NCBI GenBank assembly: GCA_904420245.1
Contig: CAJFUL010000011.1
Span: 1-40,445 of the forward strand
Direction: 5' to 3'
DNA length: 40,445 nucleotides
Source: Candidatus Paralachnospira avium
GTDB taxonomy: Bacteria > Bacillota > Clostridia > Lachnospirales > Lachnospiraceae
Part shown: piece after piece, positions 15,025 through 22,700 of the stretch
Layout: every line of letters begins with the position of its first letter
Numbering within the stretch: the first letter of the stretch is position 1
The notes under the pieces: model-generated
Seen by the model: the letters and a program-made list of their open reading frames with translations, nothing else
The model's database searches: none
Told to the model about the DNA's origin: nothing
Position numbers and translations under genes: made by a program

Positions 15025-15799
15025 CTCCGTTTCCTCCAATCATCAGGTTCTCCCGCGACGTCCCATAGATCTCTTCGATGGTCCTGTCATCCAGCTGCTC
15101 CGGAGTTCCGTCAAAGACGATCTCTCCCTTGGACAGGCCAATGATCCTGGTGGAATATTTGAGGGCCACATCCAGCTGATGCAGGTTCACCAGACAGGCG
15201 ATGCCCCGCTTCTGGGTCATGCTCCACAAAAGATCCATGATGGTCTTGGAGCTGGAAGGATCCAGAGAAGCGATGGGTTCGTCGCACAGCAGCAGCTTGG
15301 GCTTCTGCATGATGGCCCTGGCGATGCCCACGCGCTGTTTCTGTCCGCCGGACAGGTCGGAAGCCCGGTTGTATCCGAACCGTTCCAGTCCCATCTCCGT
15401 GAGGAGTCCCAGCGCTTCTTTCTTATCCTCCTCGCTGTAGAGGCCGAAGATCCCCCGGATCCCTTTCATATAGCCAAGCCGTCCATGGAGGACGTTCTGA
15501 AGGACAGAGAGACTGTAGACTAAGTTATAGTTCTGGAAGATCATCCCCACCTCCCGCCGCAGGCGGCGCAGGTTCCTCCCCTTCTGTTCTGACACCGATC
15601 TTCCGTCCACCAGGACGGTGCCGCCGTTTATGGGGATCAGCCTGTTGATGGCCCGCAGCAGCGTGGATTTTCCGGACCCGGAAGGCCCGATGACGGAGAT
15701 GAACTCTCCTTCCTTCACCTCAAAGGACACATTTTTCAGGGCATGGACGCCGTTGGGATAATCTTTGCACACTTGTTCAAATTTTAAAATGGATTCCAT
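14993..15799 (-). CDS. phnC: Phosphonate ABC transporter ATP-binding protein PhnC
   Basis: This 268-residue ATPase energises phosphonate import. It has Walker A GPSGSGKST (about 36-44), the signature LSGGQKQRVGIARAI (about 145-159), Walker B LLLCDEPIAS and the switch region VNLHQLDVAL, where the histidine is in the form seen in PhnC. The ATG at 15799 has AGGAG at about nine bases. An in-frame ATG at 15823 has no ribosome site and is less likely. It overlaps the first permease gene and follows phnD. Confidence 0.92.
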   Translation of the reverse strand: MESILKFEQVCKDYPNGVHALKNVSFEVKEGEFISVIGPSGSGKSTLLRAINRLIPINGGTVLVDGRSVSEQKGRNLRRLRREVGMIFQNYNLVYSLSVLQNVLHGRLGYMKGIRGIFGLYSEEDKKEALGLLTEMGLERFGYNRASDLSGGQKQRVGIARAIMQKPKLLLCDEPIASLDPSSSKTIMDLLWSMTQKRGIACLVNLHQLDVALKYSTRIIGLSKGEIVFDGTPEQLDDRTIEEIYGTSRENLMIGGNGDDKADTVNCA

Positions 15800-15826
15800 C
15801 TCTTTCCTCTCCTGGGCCGTCATGGC

Positions 15827-16759
15827 TTAAAAGTCATTGATGATCTTGTTCAACTCAATGATCTCCTGGTAGTCGCTCATATCACATTCCACGAAACGGG
15901 CGCCGGGGACCTTGATGACATCGGCAAAATACTCTTCGTTGTCGTACGCCGTCAAAAATTCCCGCAGCGTATCCCTGGTCTCCTGGCTCACATGCTCCGC
16001 CACCACGATGGCCTCCGTGGGGATGGCCGCAGACTCGTGGATGATCTTCACGTCGCCCTCCGCCGCGTTTCCATTGGCGATCTCGGAAGCCAGGATCTGG
16101 TCGGAAATGGGCACCACATCCACATCTCCCTTGATCACGGCCTGGAGTCCCGCCTGATGGGAACCGGAAAAGCTGACCGCCTCGAAGAAATCTCCGTTGG
16201 TATGGAGCATATCCGAATTCAGCTCTTCATCGGGGAAGGCCTGGATGATCTCCGCGGTGGGCACCAGATTCCCGGAAGTGGAATCGGGATCCACAAAGGC
16301 AATGGTCTTTCCCTTGATGTCCTCGATGGAATCGATGGCATCGTTGGAACTGCTGGTGATCAGCACCGAATGATAAATGGCCTTCTCCTTGTCCCCCTCC
16401 TCGGCTTTCATCACGATGGGCTCCAGGTCGGTGCGCTCCACTCCGAGAGCCAGCGCCTGGGATCCCATATACGCCATATCTGCCTTTCCTGTCCGCAGGG
16501 CTTCGATGATGGCGTTGTAATCGCTGGCCTGTATCTCCTCTACGCCGCAGCCCAAGACCTCCTTCAGATCTTCCGCCATGCCGTTTCTGGCGTCGGCGCT
16601 CTCCGTGGTGGATTCATTGGGCGCGTAAGCGATGGTAAAGACTCCGTCCTCTCCTCCGGGTGAGGACGCGTCCCCTTTTTTCCCGCCGCAGCCGGATACC
16701 ATGGTCAGGGCCGCGGCCGCGCATAAAACAAAGGTCATGATCCGATGTGTTTTTCTCAT
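15827..16759 (-). CDS. phnD: Phosphonate-binding lipoprotein PhnD
   Basis: This 310-residue extracellular binding protein has a lipoprotein signal ending in TMVSGC. The mature protein begins FTIAYAPNESTTESADARNGMAEDLKEVLG. It has the PhnD/SsuA-like motifs GKADMAYMGSQALALG, the segment IAFVDPDSTSGNLVPT, and SFSGSHQAGLQAVIKGDVDVVPISDQIL, which together form the phosphonate pocket in this family. The ATG at 16759 has AAGGAG eight bases upstream. It lies 29 bases after the alcohol dehydrogenase gene. Ligand choice between aminoethyl- and hydroxyethylphosphonate cannot be read from the sequence. Confidence 0.92.
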   Translation of the reverse strand: MRKTHRIMTFVLCAAAALTMVSGCGGKKGDASSPGGEDGVFTIAYAPNESTTESADARNGMAEDLKEVLGCGVEEIQASDYNAIIEALRTGKADMAYMGSQALALGVERTDLEPIVMKAEEGDKEKAIYHSVLITSSSNDAIDSIEDIKGKTIAFVDPDSTSGNLVPTAEIIQAFPDEELNSDMLHTNGDFFEAVSFSGSHQAGLQAVIKGDVDVVPISDQILASEIANGNAAEGDVKIIHESAAIPTEAIVVAEHVSQETRDTLREFLTAYDNEEYFADVIKVPGARFVECDMSDYQEIIELNKIINDF

Positions 16760-16788
16760 GTTTGATATTCTCCTTCCGTCAAACTCCT

Positions 16789-17910
16789 CTATGCTGTGTA
16801 AATGGTCTCCAGGATCTTCTCGATCCGTTCTGCGGTGATCTCCACCGGATTGTTGTCGGCTCTGCCTTTTGTCATGCCGAGCCTGGCCATCTCCGGCAGC
16901 TCTTCCCGCTTCACTCCCCATTCTTCCAATGTGGCCGGCTGGCCGGACCTTCTCAAAAATCCCCGGATCTTTTCCTCCAGCTCTTCCGGTCCGGAAGCGC
17001 CTAGGGCCTCCAGGAGAGGGGCCATCTCCTCCACGCCGGGTGCGTTCATCCGCAGCACCGGAGCCAGCAGCATGCTGACGGCCGCTCCATGGGGGATCCC
17101 GTAATGCATGGTAAGGGGATAGGAAATGGAATGGCAGGCCGTTGTCTTGGTATTGCTGAAGGCCAGCCCGGCCAGCATGCTCCCTCTCGCCATGGCTTCA
17201 TGGGCTTCCAGGCTTCCGTCAAAAAGCCCGTCCAGATTTTCCATGATAAGCTCCACTGCCCGGAGAGCCAGCGCCCTGGAAACACAGTTGGTCCCCCTGG
17301 CCCAGTAGCTTTCCACGGCGTGGGCCGCGGCGTCCAGAGCGGAGGAGACTGCCAGCCTGAGGGGCATCCCCGCCGCCAGCTCCGGATCCACCAAAGCCGC
17401 GTAGGCGTAATTCCTGTGGTTTTCAATGGACCTCTTCACATTTTTCTCCGGATCCCATATGGTGGCCCAGCAGGTAGTCTCGCTGCCGGTCCCGGCTGTG
17501 GTGGGCACTCCGATCCACCAGGCGCCCGGAACTCCGTAATCCTTTCTTTCGATCAGTTCCCGCAGGGCATCCGCGCTGTCCAGTTCTTTTCCGTAGAGGC
17601 AGCAGAGGGATTTTCCCACATCCAGGATGCTCCCGCCTCCCACGGCCACCACAGTATCCGGATCGAATTCCCGCGTCTTCTGATACATGTCAAAGAGCTG
17701 TTCCACCGTAGGATTGGAGGCCTGAAAAACCTCCTTCCGGACTTCAAAGCCATCCATTTTCAAAAAAGCCGGAAGGCCGAACACCGCCTCGTTCCAGGCC
17801 AGTACCAGGACCTTTCTCCTCTCCGTCCCGATCTCCTCCAGGATCTCCGGAAGGCGTCCGAAGCTGCCCGGTCCCTCGATGGTACGGACCGGATTATAAT
17901 AGAGATTCAT
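16789..17910 (-). CDS. Iron-containing alcohol dehydrogenase, phosphonate-associated
   Basis: This 373-residue group III dehydrogenase has the NAD(P) motif GGGS at 91-94 and PTTAGTGSE at 136-144. The metal ligands are D193 and H197 (ALDAAAHAVE), H260 (TTACH) and H274 (GIPHG), all present. Its start overlaps the end of phnX by 17 bases and has GAGGAGG upstream inside phnX. Members next to phnX are annotated as phosphonoacetaldehyde reductases. In a catabolic operon lacking PhnW the reverse reaction, hydroxyethylphosphonate to phosphonoacetaldehyde, is the sensible role. Direction and substrate are inferred; the fold and metal site are seen. Confidence 0.85.
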   Translation of the reverse strand: MNLYYNPVRTIEGPGSFGRLPEILEEIGTERRKVLVLAWNEAVFGLPAFLKMDGFEVRKEVFQASNPTVEQLFDMYQKTREFDPDTVVAVGGGSILDVGKSLCCLYGKELDSADALRELIERKDYGVPGAWWIGVPTTAGTGSETTCWATIWDPEKNVKRSIENHRNYAYAALVDPELAAGMPLRLAVSSALDAAAHAVESYWARGTNCVSRALALRAVELIMENLDGLFDGSLEAHEAMARGSMLAGLAFSNTKTTACHSISYPLTMHYGIPHGAAVSMLLAPVLRMNAPGVEEMAPLLEALGASGPEELEEKIRGFLRRSGQPATLEEWGVKREELPEMARLGMTKGRADNNPVEITAERIEKILETIYTA

Positions 17911-18712
17911 GATGTGCCTCCTCTCCAGCCATCCAGCTGTTGATCTTCTCCACGGCCTCCGGCAGTTCCCGGATCGAACCGATCACCAGATCGGCTCCCG
18001 CCTTCCTGTAAGCTTCCGCCGCCTTCTCTCTGCGCCTCTCCAGTTCATCCGGCGCCATGGCGGCCGCTTCCTCTTCCGTCAGCCCCACCAGGTTGGACCC
18101 GGTCAGGATCCCGACGCTCCAGGCTCCCGCGTTTTTTCCTTCCTGTATATCCACCACCGTATCTCCTGCCTTCACCACGGCGCAGGGCGGATATACTTCC
18201 ATCTGCCGCATACACTCAAACAGCATGAAGGGGCCCGGCCGTCCGCTTCCCGTCACATCCGGCGTCGCCACGCAGTCCGGGCGGTAGCCCAGCTCCGCGG
18301 CCCTGGGGATCACCTGCTCCATCATCTGGGAAGTATATCCGGTGGTGGAGCCGATGCGGATCCCCTTCTGCCTGAGCTCCTCCACAGCCTCCACGGTCCC
18401 GGCAATGGGAACGCTGTACTCTGCCACGATCTCATGGAGCTGTTCTTCAAAACGCTGATACAGCGTCTCCACATCCTCCTCTGTCCAATCCCTGCCGTGG
18501 CTCTCCTTCCACTGACGGCTTCCGGCCTCGCCTGACAGGAGCGCCCGGATGTGGGCTTTCTTCTCCATTCCCATGGGTCTATTAATCTCTTCCCTGGTGA
18601 GGGTGATCCCCGCGTCCTTAAAGACCTTTTCAAAAACCTGGCCCGGCGCGGCGGAGCCGTAGTCCACCGTGGTTCCCGCCCAGTCAAACACTACCATCTG
18701 AATCCTGTTCAT
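17894..18712 (-). CDS. phnX: Phosphonoacetaldehyde hydrolase PhnX
   Basis: This 272-residue HAD-superfamily enzyme cleaves the C-P bond of phosphonoacetaldehyde to acetaldehyde and phosphate. The HAD motif starts at D10 (FDWAGTTVDYG, about 9-19). The cap domain has MGMEKKAHIRALL, with K51 aligning with the Schiff-base lysine of the family. Motif II is GSTTGYTSQMMEQVIP. Motif III/IV is VKAGDTVVDIQEGKNAGAWSVG, followed by the ILTGSNLVGLTEEE tail typical of PhnX. It starts with ATG after AAGGAG and is the first gene of the phosphonate operon. Confidence 0.95.
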   Translation of the reverse strand: MNRIQMVVFDWAGTTVDYGSAAPGQVFEKVFKDAGITLTREEINRPMGMEKKAHIRALLSGEAGSRQWKESHGRDWTEEDVETLYQRFEEQLHEIVAEYSVPIAGTVEAVEELRQKGIRIGSTTGYTSQMMEQVIPRAAELGYRPDCVATPDVTGSGRPGPFMLFECMRQMEVYPPCAVVKAGDTVVDIQEGKNAGAWSVGILTGSNLVGLTEEEAAAMAPDELERRREKAAEAYRKAGADLVIGSIRELPEAVEKINSWMAGEEAHHESLL

Positions 18713-18729
18713 CCTGTAACTCCTTGCTT

Positions 18730-18765
18730 GTTTTTGCTGTTTATTACTGCTTTTTGCTTTTTATA
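18730..18765 (-). promoter_or_regulatory. Candidate regulator-binding direct repeats in the phn leader
   Basis: The leader between promoter and phnX start holds repeats of an AAAAGCA-type unit on the minus strand (AAAAAGCAAAAAGCAG and ACAGCAAAAACAAGC). DeoR-family regulators often bind A/T-rich direct repeats, and a DeoR-type gene lies directly upstream. The assignment rests on position and pattern only. Confidence 0.4.
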
Positions 18766-18770
18766 GCTTG

Positions 18771-18799
18771 ATTCTAGCTGTGAGTTCCCGCTTAAACAA
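18771..18799 (-). promoter_or_regulatory. Promoter of the phosphonate operon
   Basis: On the minus strand TTGTTT (18794-18799) and TAGAAT (18771-18776) are separated by 17 bases. It lies between the DeoR gene terminator and phnX. Confidence 0.6.
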
Positions 18800-18843
18800 G
18801 CAAATCCAGGTGAATATTATGTAAAGAATATCTATAAGAGCGC

Positions 18844-18869
18844 AAAAAAAAGAGCCCCGTTTCCGGGGC
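18844..18869 (-). terminator. Terminator of the DeoR-type regulator gene
   Basis: A GCCCCG/CGGGGC stem (18854-18859 and 18864-18869, 4-base loop) is followed on the minus strand by TCT and eight consecutive T residues with the flanking bases. It lies 18 bases after the regulator's stop codon. Confidence 0.9.
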
Positions 18870-18887
18870 CCCCAAGGGCGCTACTTT

Positions 18888-19649
18888 TTACAGGATCTGA
18901 ATCCCTTTTTCCAGATATTCCTTGCGCACCTCGTCCGGTACGTGATCGTCCATCACCAGAAGATCCACCTGCTCCGGCGCCAGCACGTTCTTTTTGGAGC
19001 ACTGGCCCAGCTTGCTGGAATCCATGACCGCGATCACCTTTTTCGCGGTCCCGGCCAGAAGCTTTATGATCCCCATTTCATTAAAACGGAAATCGGTGAA
19101 GCCGTCCTGGTAATTTACTGCGTTGATGGAAAGAAAAGCGATATCCGGATGGTACATGGCAAATTCCGCTTCGCAGGCCGAGCCGTAGGTGGACCGCTCC
19201 GCCGCATCCACCTGACCGCCCACAAGAAACAGGCGGATGGAGGAATTCTGCATCAGCAGGTCCCCGGCCGCCAGGTTGTTGGTCACGACGGTGATCCGCT
19301 TGTTCAGTCCGGAAAGCTCCTGAGCCAGCACCGTATTGGTGGTTCCGGAGTTTAAAGCAATCACGTCGCCCTCCCGGATGTAGGCGATGGCCTTTCTGGC
19401 GCTCTCCCGCTTCCAGTCGCTGTGGATGATCTCCCGCCCCGTAAAGCCGGAAAAGGAAAGCATGGCCTCCGGCAGGCAGGCGCCGCCCCGCACGCATCTG
19501 ACTAGCCCCTCCTGCTCCATGGCTTTAAGATCCCGGCGGACCGTATCCACCGAAACGCCCAGCAGCTGGCTCAGCTCTCCCACCTTGACCGTGGACTGGA
19601 GCTTCAGCCTTTGCAGGACCCGCTCCGCCCGCTCCTGATACAGCATCAT
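18888..19649 (-). CDS. DeoR/GlpR-family transcriptional regulator
   Basis: This is a 253-residue regulator. The N-terminal winged helix (about 5-58) has the family signature VSVDTVRRDLKAMEQEGLVRCVRGGA. The C-terminal DeoRC sugar-phosphate-type effector domain includes DVIALNSGTTNTVLAQEL, TVVTNNLAA, VGGQVDAAERSTYG, KLLAGTAKKVIAVMDSSKLG and VLAPEQVDLLVMDD. It is monocistronic, directly upstream of the phosphonate operon and in the same direction, so it probably controls that operon. The effector of this domain type is usually a phosphorylated compound, which would suit a phosphonate or its aldehyde. The two adjacent ATG codons at 19649 and 19646 are both possible starts. Confidence 0.9.
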   Translation of the reverse strand: MMLYQERAERVLQRLKLQSTVKVGELSQLLGVSVDTVRRDLKAMEQEGLVRCVRGGACLPEAMLSFSGFTGREIIHSDWKRESARKAIAYIREGDVIALNSGTTNTVLAQELSGLNKRITVVTNNLAAGDLLMQNSSIRLFLVGGQVDAAERSTYGSACEAEFAMYHPDIAFLSINAVNYQDGFTDFRFNEMGIIKLLAGTAKKVIAVMDSSKLGQCSKKNVLAPEQVDLLVMDDHVPDEVRKEYLEKGIQIL

Positions 19650-19679
19650 AGGAATTCCCCCTGTCGTTCATCTTTTTTT

Positions 19680-19708
19680 ATCATACACGATTTCAGGAAG
19701 GCAGTAAA
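19680..19708 (-). promoter_or_regulatory. Promoter of the DeoR-type regulator gene
   Basis: On the minus strand TTTACT (19703-19708) and TATGAT (19680-19685) are 17 bases apart, about 30 bases before the start codon. The -35 directly abuts the 3' side of the preceding terminator. Confidence 0.55.
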
Positions 19709-19710
19709 GA

Positions 19711-19736
19711 GCGCCCTGCATTTTACGCATGGGCGC
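19711..19736 (-). terminator. Terminator of the YibE/F and surface-protein operon
   Basis: GCGCCCTGC (19711-19719) pairs with GCATGGGCGC (19727-19736) with one bulged base and a 7-base loop. On the minus strand TCTTTACTG follows, a short T-run. It is 22 bases after the surface protein stop. Confidence 0.65.
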
Positions 19737-19757
19737 CCTTCTCTGCTTCTGTTTTAT

Positions 19758-22700
19758 TTATTTTTTTCTGTTTCTGATCTTTGGATCCATGACGATGGCC
19801 ACTGTGCAGAGAGCCGCTCCGAGAACCAGAAGAACGATCCAGAGACCGGCGTTGATGTCGTCGCCTGTAGCGGGCGCGCCGCCGTTATTCTGTCCGGAAT
19901 TTCCGGAGCCGGAAGGTTCGTTCGTGCCGCCGGGCTTCGCAGGCTCCGTGGGCTTCGCAGGCTCCGTGGAGTCCGTAGGCTCTGTGGAATCCGTGGGTTC
20001 CGTGGAGTCCGTAGGCTCCGTGGAATCCGTAGGCTCTGTGGAATCCGTGGGCTCCATGGGCTCTGTGGGTTCCGTGGGCTCTGTGGGTTCCGTGGGCTCT
20101 GTGGGCTCTGTGGGCTCCGCAGGCTCTGTGGGCTCCTCGATCTTCTCCGCCTTGAGAATTTCAGAGCGGTCGCGGCCCCTCAGCCTGTTGCCTTCCGCAT
20201 CATGGGAAACAAAGCCGACGGCGCTGATATAAGCCCCTTCCTTTACAAAGCTTTCCAAAGGCTCCGAGGTCTCGTCAGAATACCCGATATATCCGTCGAT
20301 GAAGACCCGGCAGCTCTCTCCGCTCTCGTCCTCCACCTCAATGCTCTCCACAATGCCGCCTGCAAGCGTCACACTCTTAACGGTTCCTTCCACCCGCACC
20401 AGCTTTCCGAAGTTGGTCCCGTAATCGTTGGCTTCTTTTGTGCTCATATCGGTGACTACCACGTTTCCGCTGCCCTCAAGCACCGTCACGTTGATGGCGG
20501 AAAGCTGCCTGTCGCCGATGTACTCGCTGAGAGAGCCGGTCACCATGACCCGGTCGCCGCGGCGGATGTTATTGTCGTCGATGGGGAATACGTTGATGCC
20601 GTTCCCGTTTTCATCCTGAATGTAGATGGTGTTGAAGAAGGCGTTTCCGTTCTCCGCCGTTCCGTTGGCCACGGTGCCGATCACGGTGAACACCTCTCCG
20701 TCGGCGCCCTGTCTGGCCTCCTCAATGGTGCTGATAACCGGCTCCTTCTTGACCATGGTCAGGATATTCTGCGCGATGATGCCGTTGGAATAGCTGATCT
20801 GATCCTCAGCCGCCACCTCGAAGTTGGAGCAGAACACGGTTCCGGTCAGGAACACCTTTCCTTCGCCCACCTGCTCGTAGGCCATGGAGACCACACCGCC
20901 CTTCTGCACCACTGCCCTCTCCGGATCGTAAGGATCGCTATAGCTTTGCACAGGCTTTGCATGGCCCTGGGCGGGGGCCTTGCTGTTGATGGAGTAGGTG
21001 GTATCATGGCCGTATACTATGGCCTCACCCTCTCCCACCGCTACGGAACAGCCGGAATAGGAGCTGTAGGCAAGACCGGAGTCCACTACGCCTGCCAGCA
21101 CCTCCTGCACGACGGGATCCGCACTTTCCGTGTTGAAATCGTCAAAATACAGCCTGTAGGGCTGGCCGCCGTTTTCATCCTGGTCGATCAGCTCGTCGTC
21201 GTTGACCCGCATGGTGGAGCCGATCCCTTCAAGAAGCGCGTTGGCCTGTTCATAGGTGGTATAGGGGATTCCGCTGTTGGCGTCCTGGTAATCTGCCAGG
21301 CCGCATACGATCACGGTGCCGCCGTTTTTCACATAATCACTTACCACCTGAATAAAGTCGCTCTCAAAGGTGCTGGGCTTTGCGTCTCCTGTGTAGTCGC
21401 TGGTGTACTTGAGAGGGGAAGAGATCACAAAGAGTGCTACATCCTTCAGCGTGTCCGCGGTGATCTCCTCGCCGGGCTGGGCGATCCGCACCTGGATGTT
21501 ATCTGCCGTGCCCATGTTGATAAAGTTGCCCATGTTCCCGGAATAATAGCCGTTCACATAATCGTTGTAATGGGTTCCGTCGATCAGCACCTTAGTGGCA
21601 ATGGACGGATCAGAGACACTCAGCTTCAGTACGTCAGTGAAGGTATATTCCTCGCCGCCGATCTCGGCTTTCATCTGCACGTTAATGTTGAAACCGCCTG
21701 CCTGATCCGCAGAGTATGGAAACTCGTAAGTATCAGACATCCTGGCGCCGATCACGCCGTTTTCACCGAGGGTGCTCACATCCACGGTATGGAAGGGCGT
21801 TTCCTGTCCCTCCATGGTATAGGTCATGGAGGTTACCTTCATGTCATCATTCAGGTTATTGAAGATCTGGCTGGAGATCGTGATCTCGTCGCCCTTGATG
21901 GGAAGGGCTACGCTGCTGGAGGTGTTGGACACGCCCGCATTCACGCTCTCGCCCACCCATACAGGCGCAGTCACCGCGATATCCTTATCTGCCTGGGTGA
22001 TCCGCAGATAGTAGTAGCCGTAGGAGGCGGGCAGATTTTCAAAGGAAAGCTCTGCGCTTCCGCCCTCAAAGGTCTGCTCTGCCAGGGTCTGGCCGCCGTT
22101 CACGATCACCTCCACCTTCGTTTCCCCTGCGGTATCGGTGGGATCCTCGATGGATGCCGCAATGGAAACCGACTCCTGATCGTCCAGGATGGAGCCCATG
22201 GCGTTTCCGTTCAAGGAATAGAGGATAGAAAGATCATTGTCCTCTGTAGCGTATACCCGGTAATTCTTCATCGCGTCGTAAATGGCGTCCTCTGTCAGTC
22301 CGTCTGCAAGGACAACACTTCTGGCCGTGTTGGAGTCTCCCCAGTTTCCCTTGTGGTTATCCTGGTTGTTGGTGGGAGCCACATGCCAGCCCTTGTCCAG
22401 CGCCCTGGTGTAATAGCTGTAGGACGGGAAGTAACCGCTGCTTCCGATGGCGCCCTCTCCGTTTCCAACCTCGATCAGGGTGATCTGGTTATCCACCACC
22501 GGGTCATAGAGGGCGAAATCCATGAAGTCTCCGAAGGTATCACCAGGATGGTTGAACTGGGAGATGGTTTCCGGGTTTTCGTTCAGCGTATCATAGTAGG
22601 CCTGGAGGACCTCATAATTGTCGCCCTTCTTATAAGGCGCGTAGTTTCGGCTCTCAAAGCCCTCGGAATTAAAGGTGTTGATATGGCCGGGCGCGCCGCC

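Noticed and set aside
19932-20136. Tandem repeats as a possible CRISPR array
   Set aside because: Units are short and contiguous, with no spacers, and translate to a Pro/Thr stalk in the surface protein.
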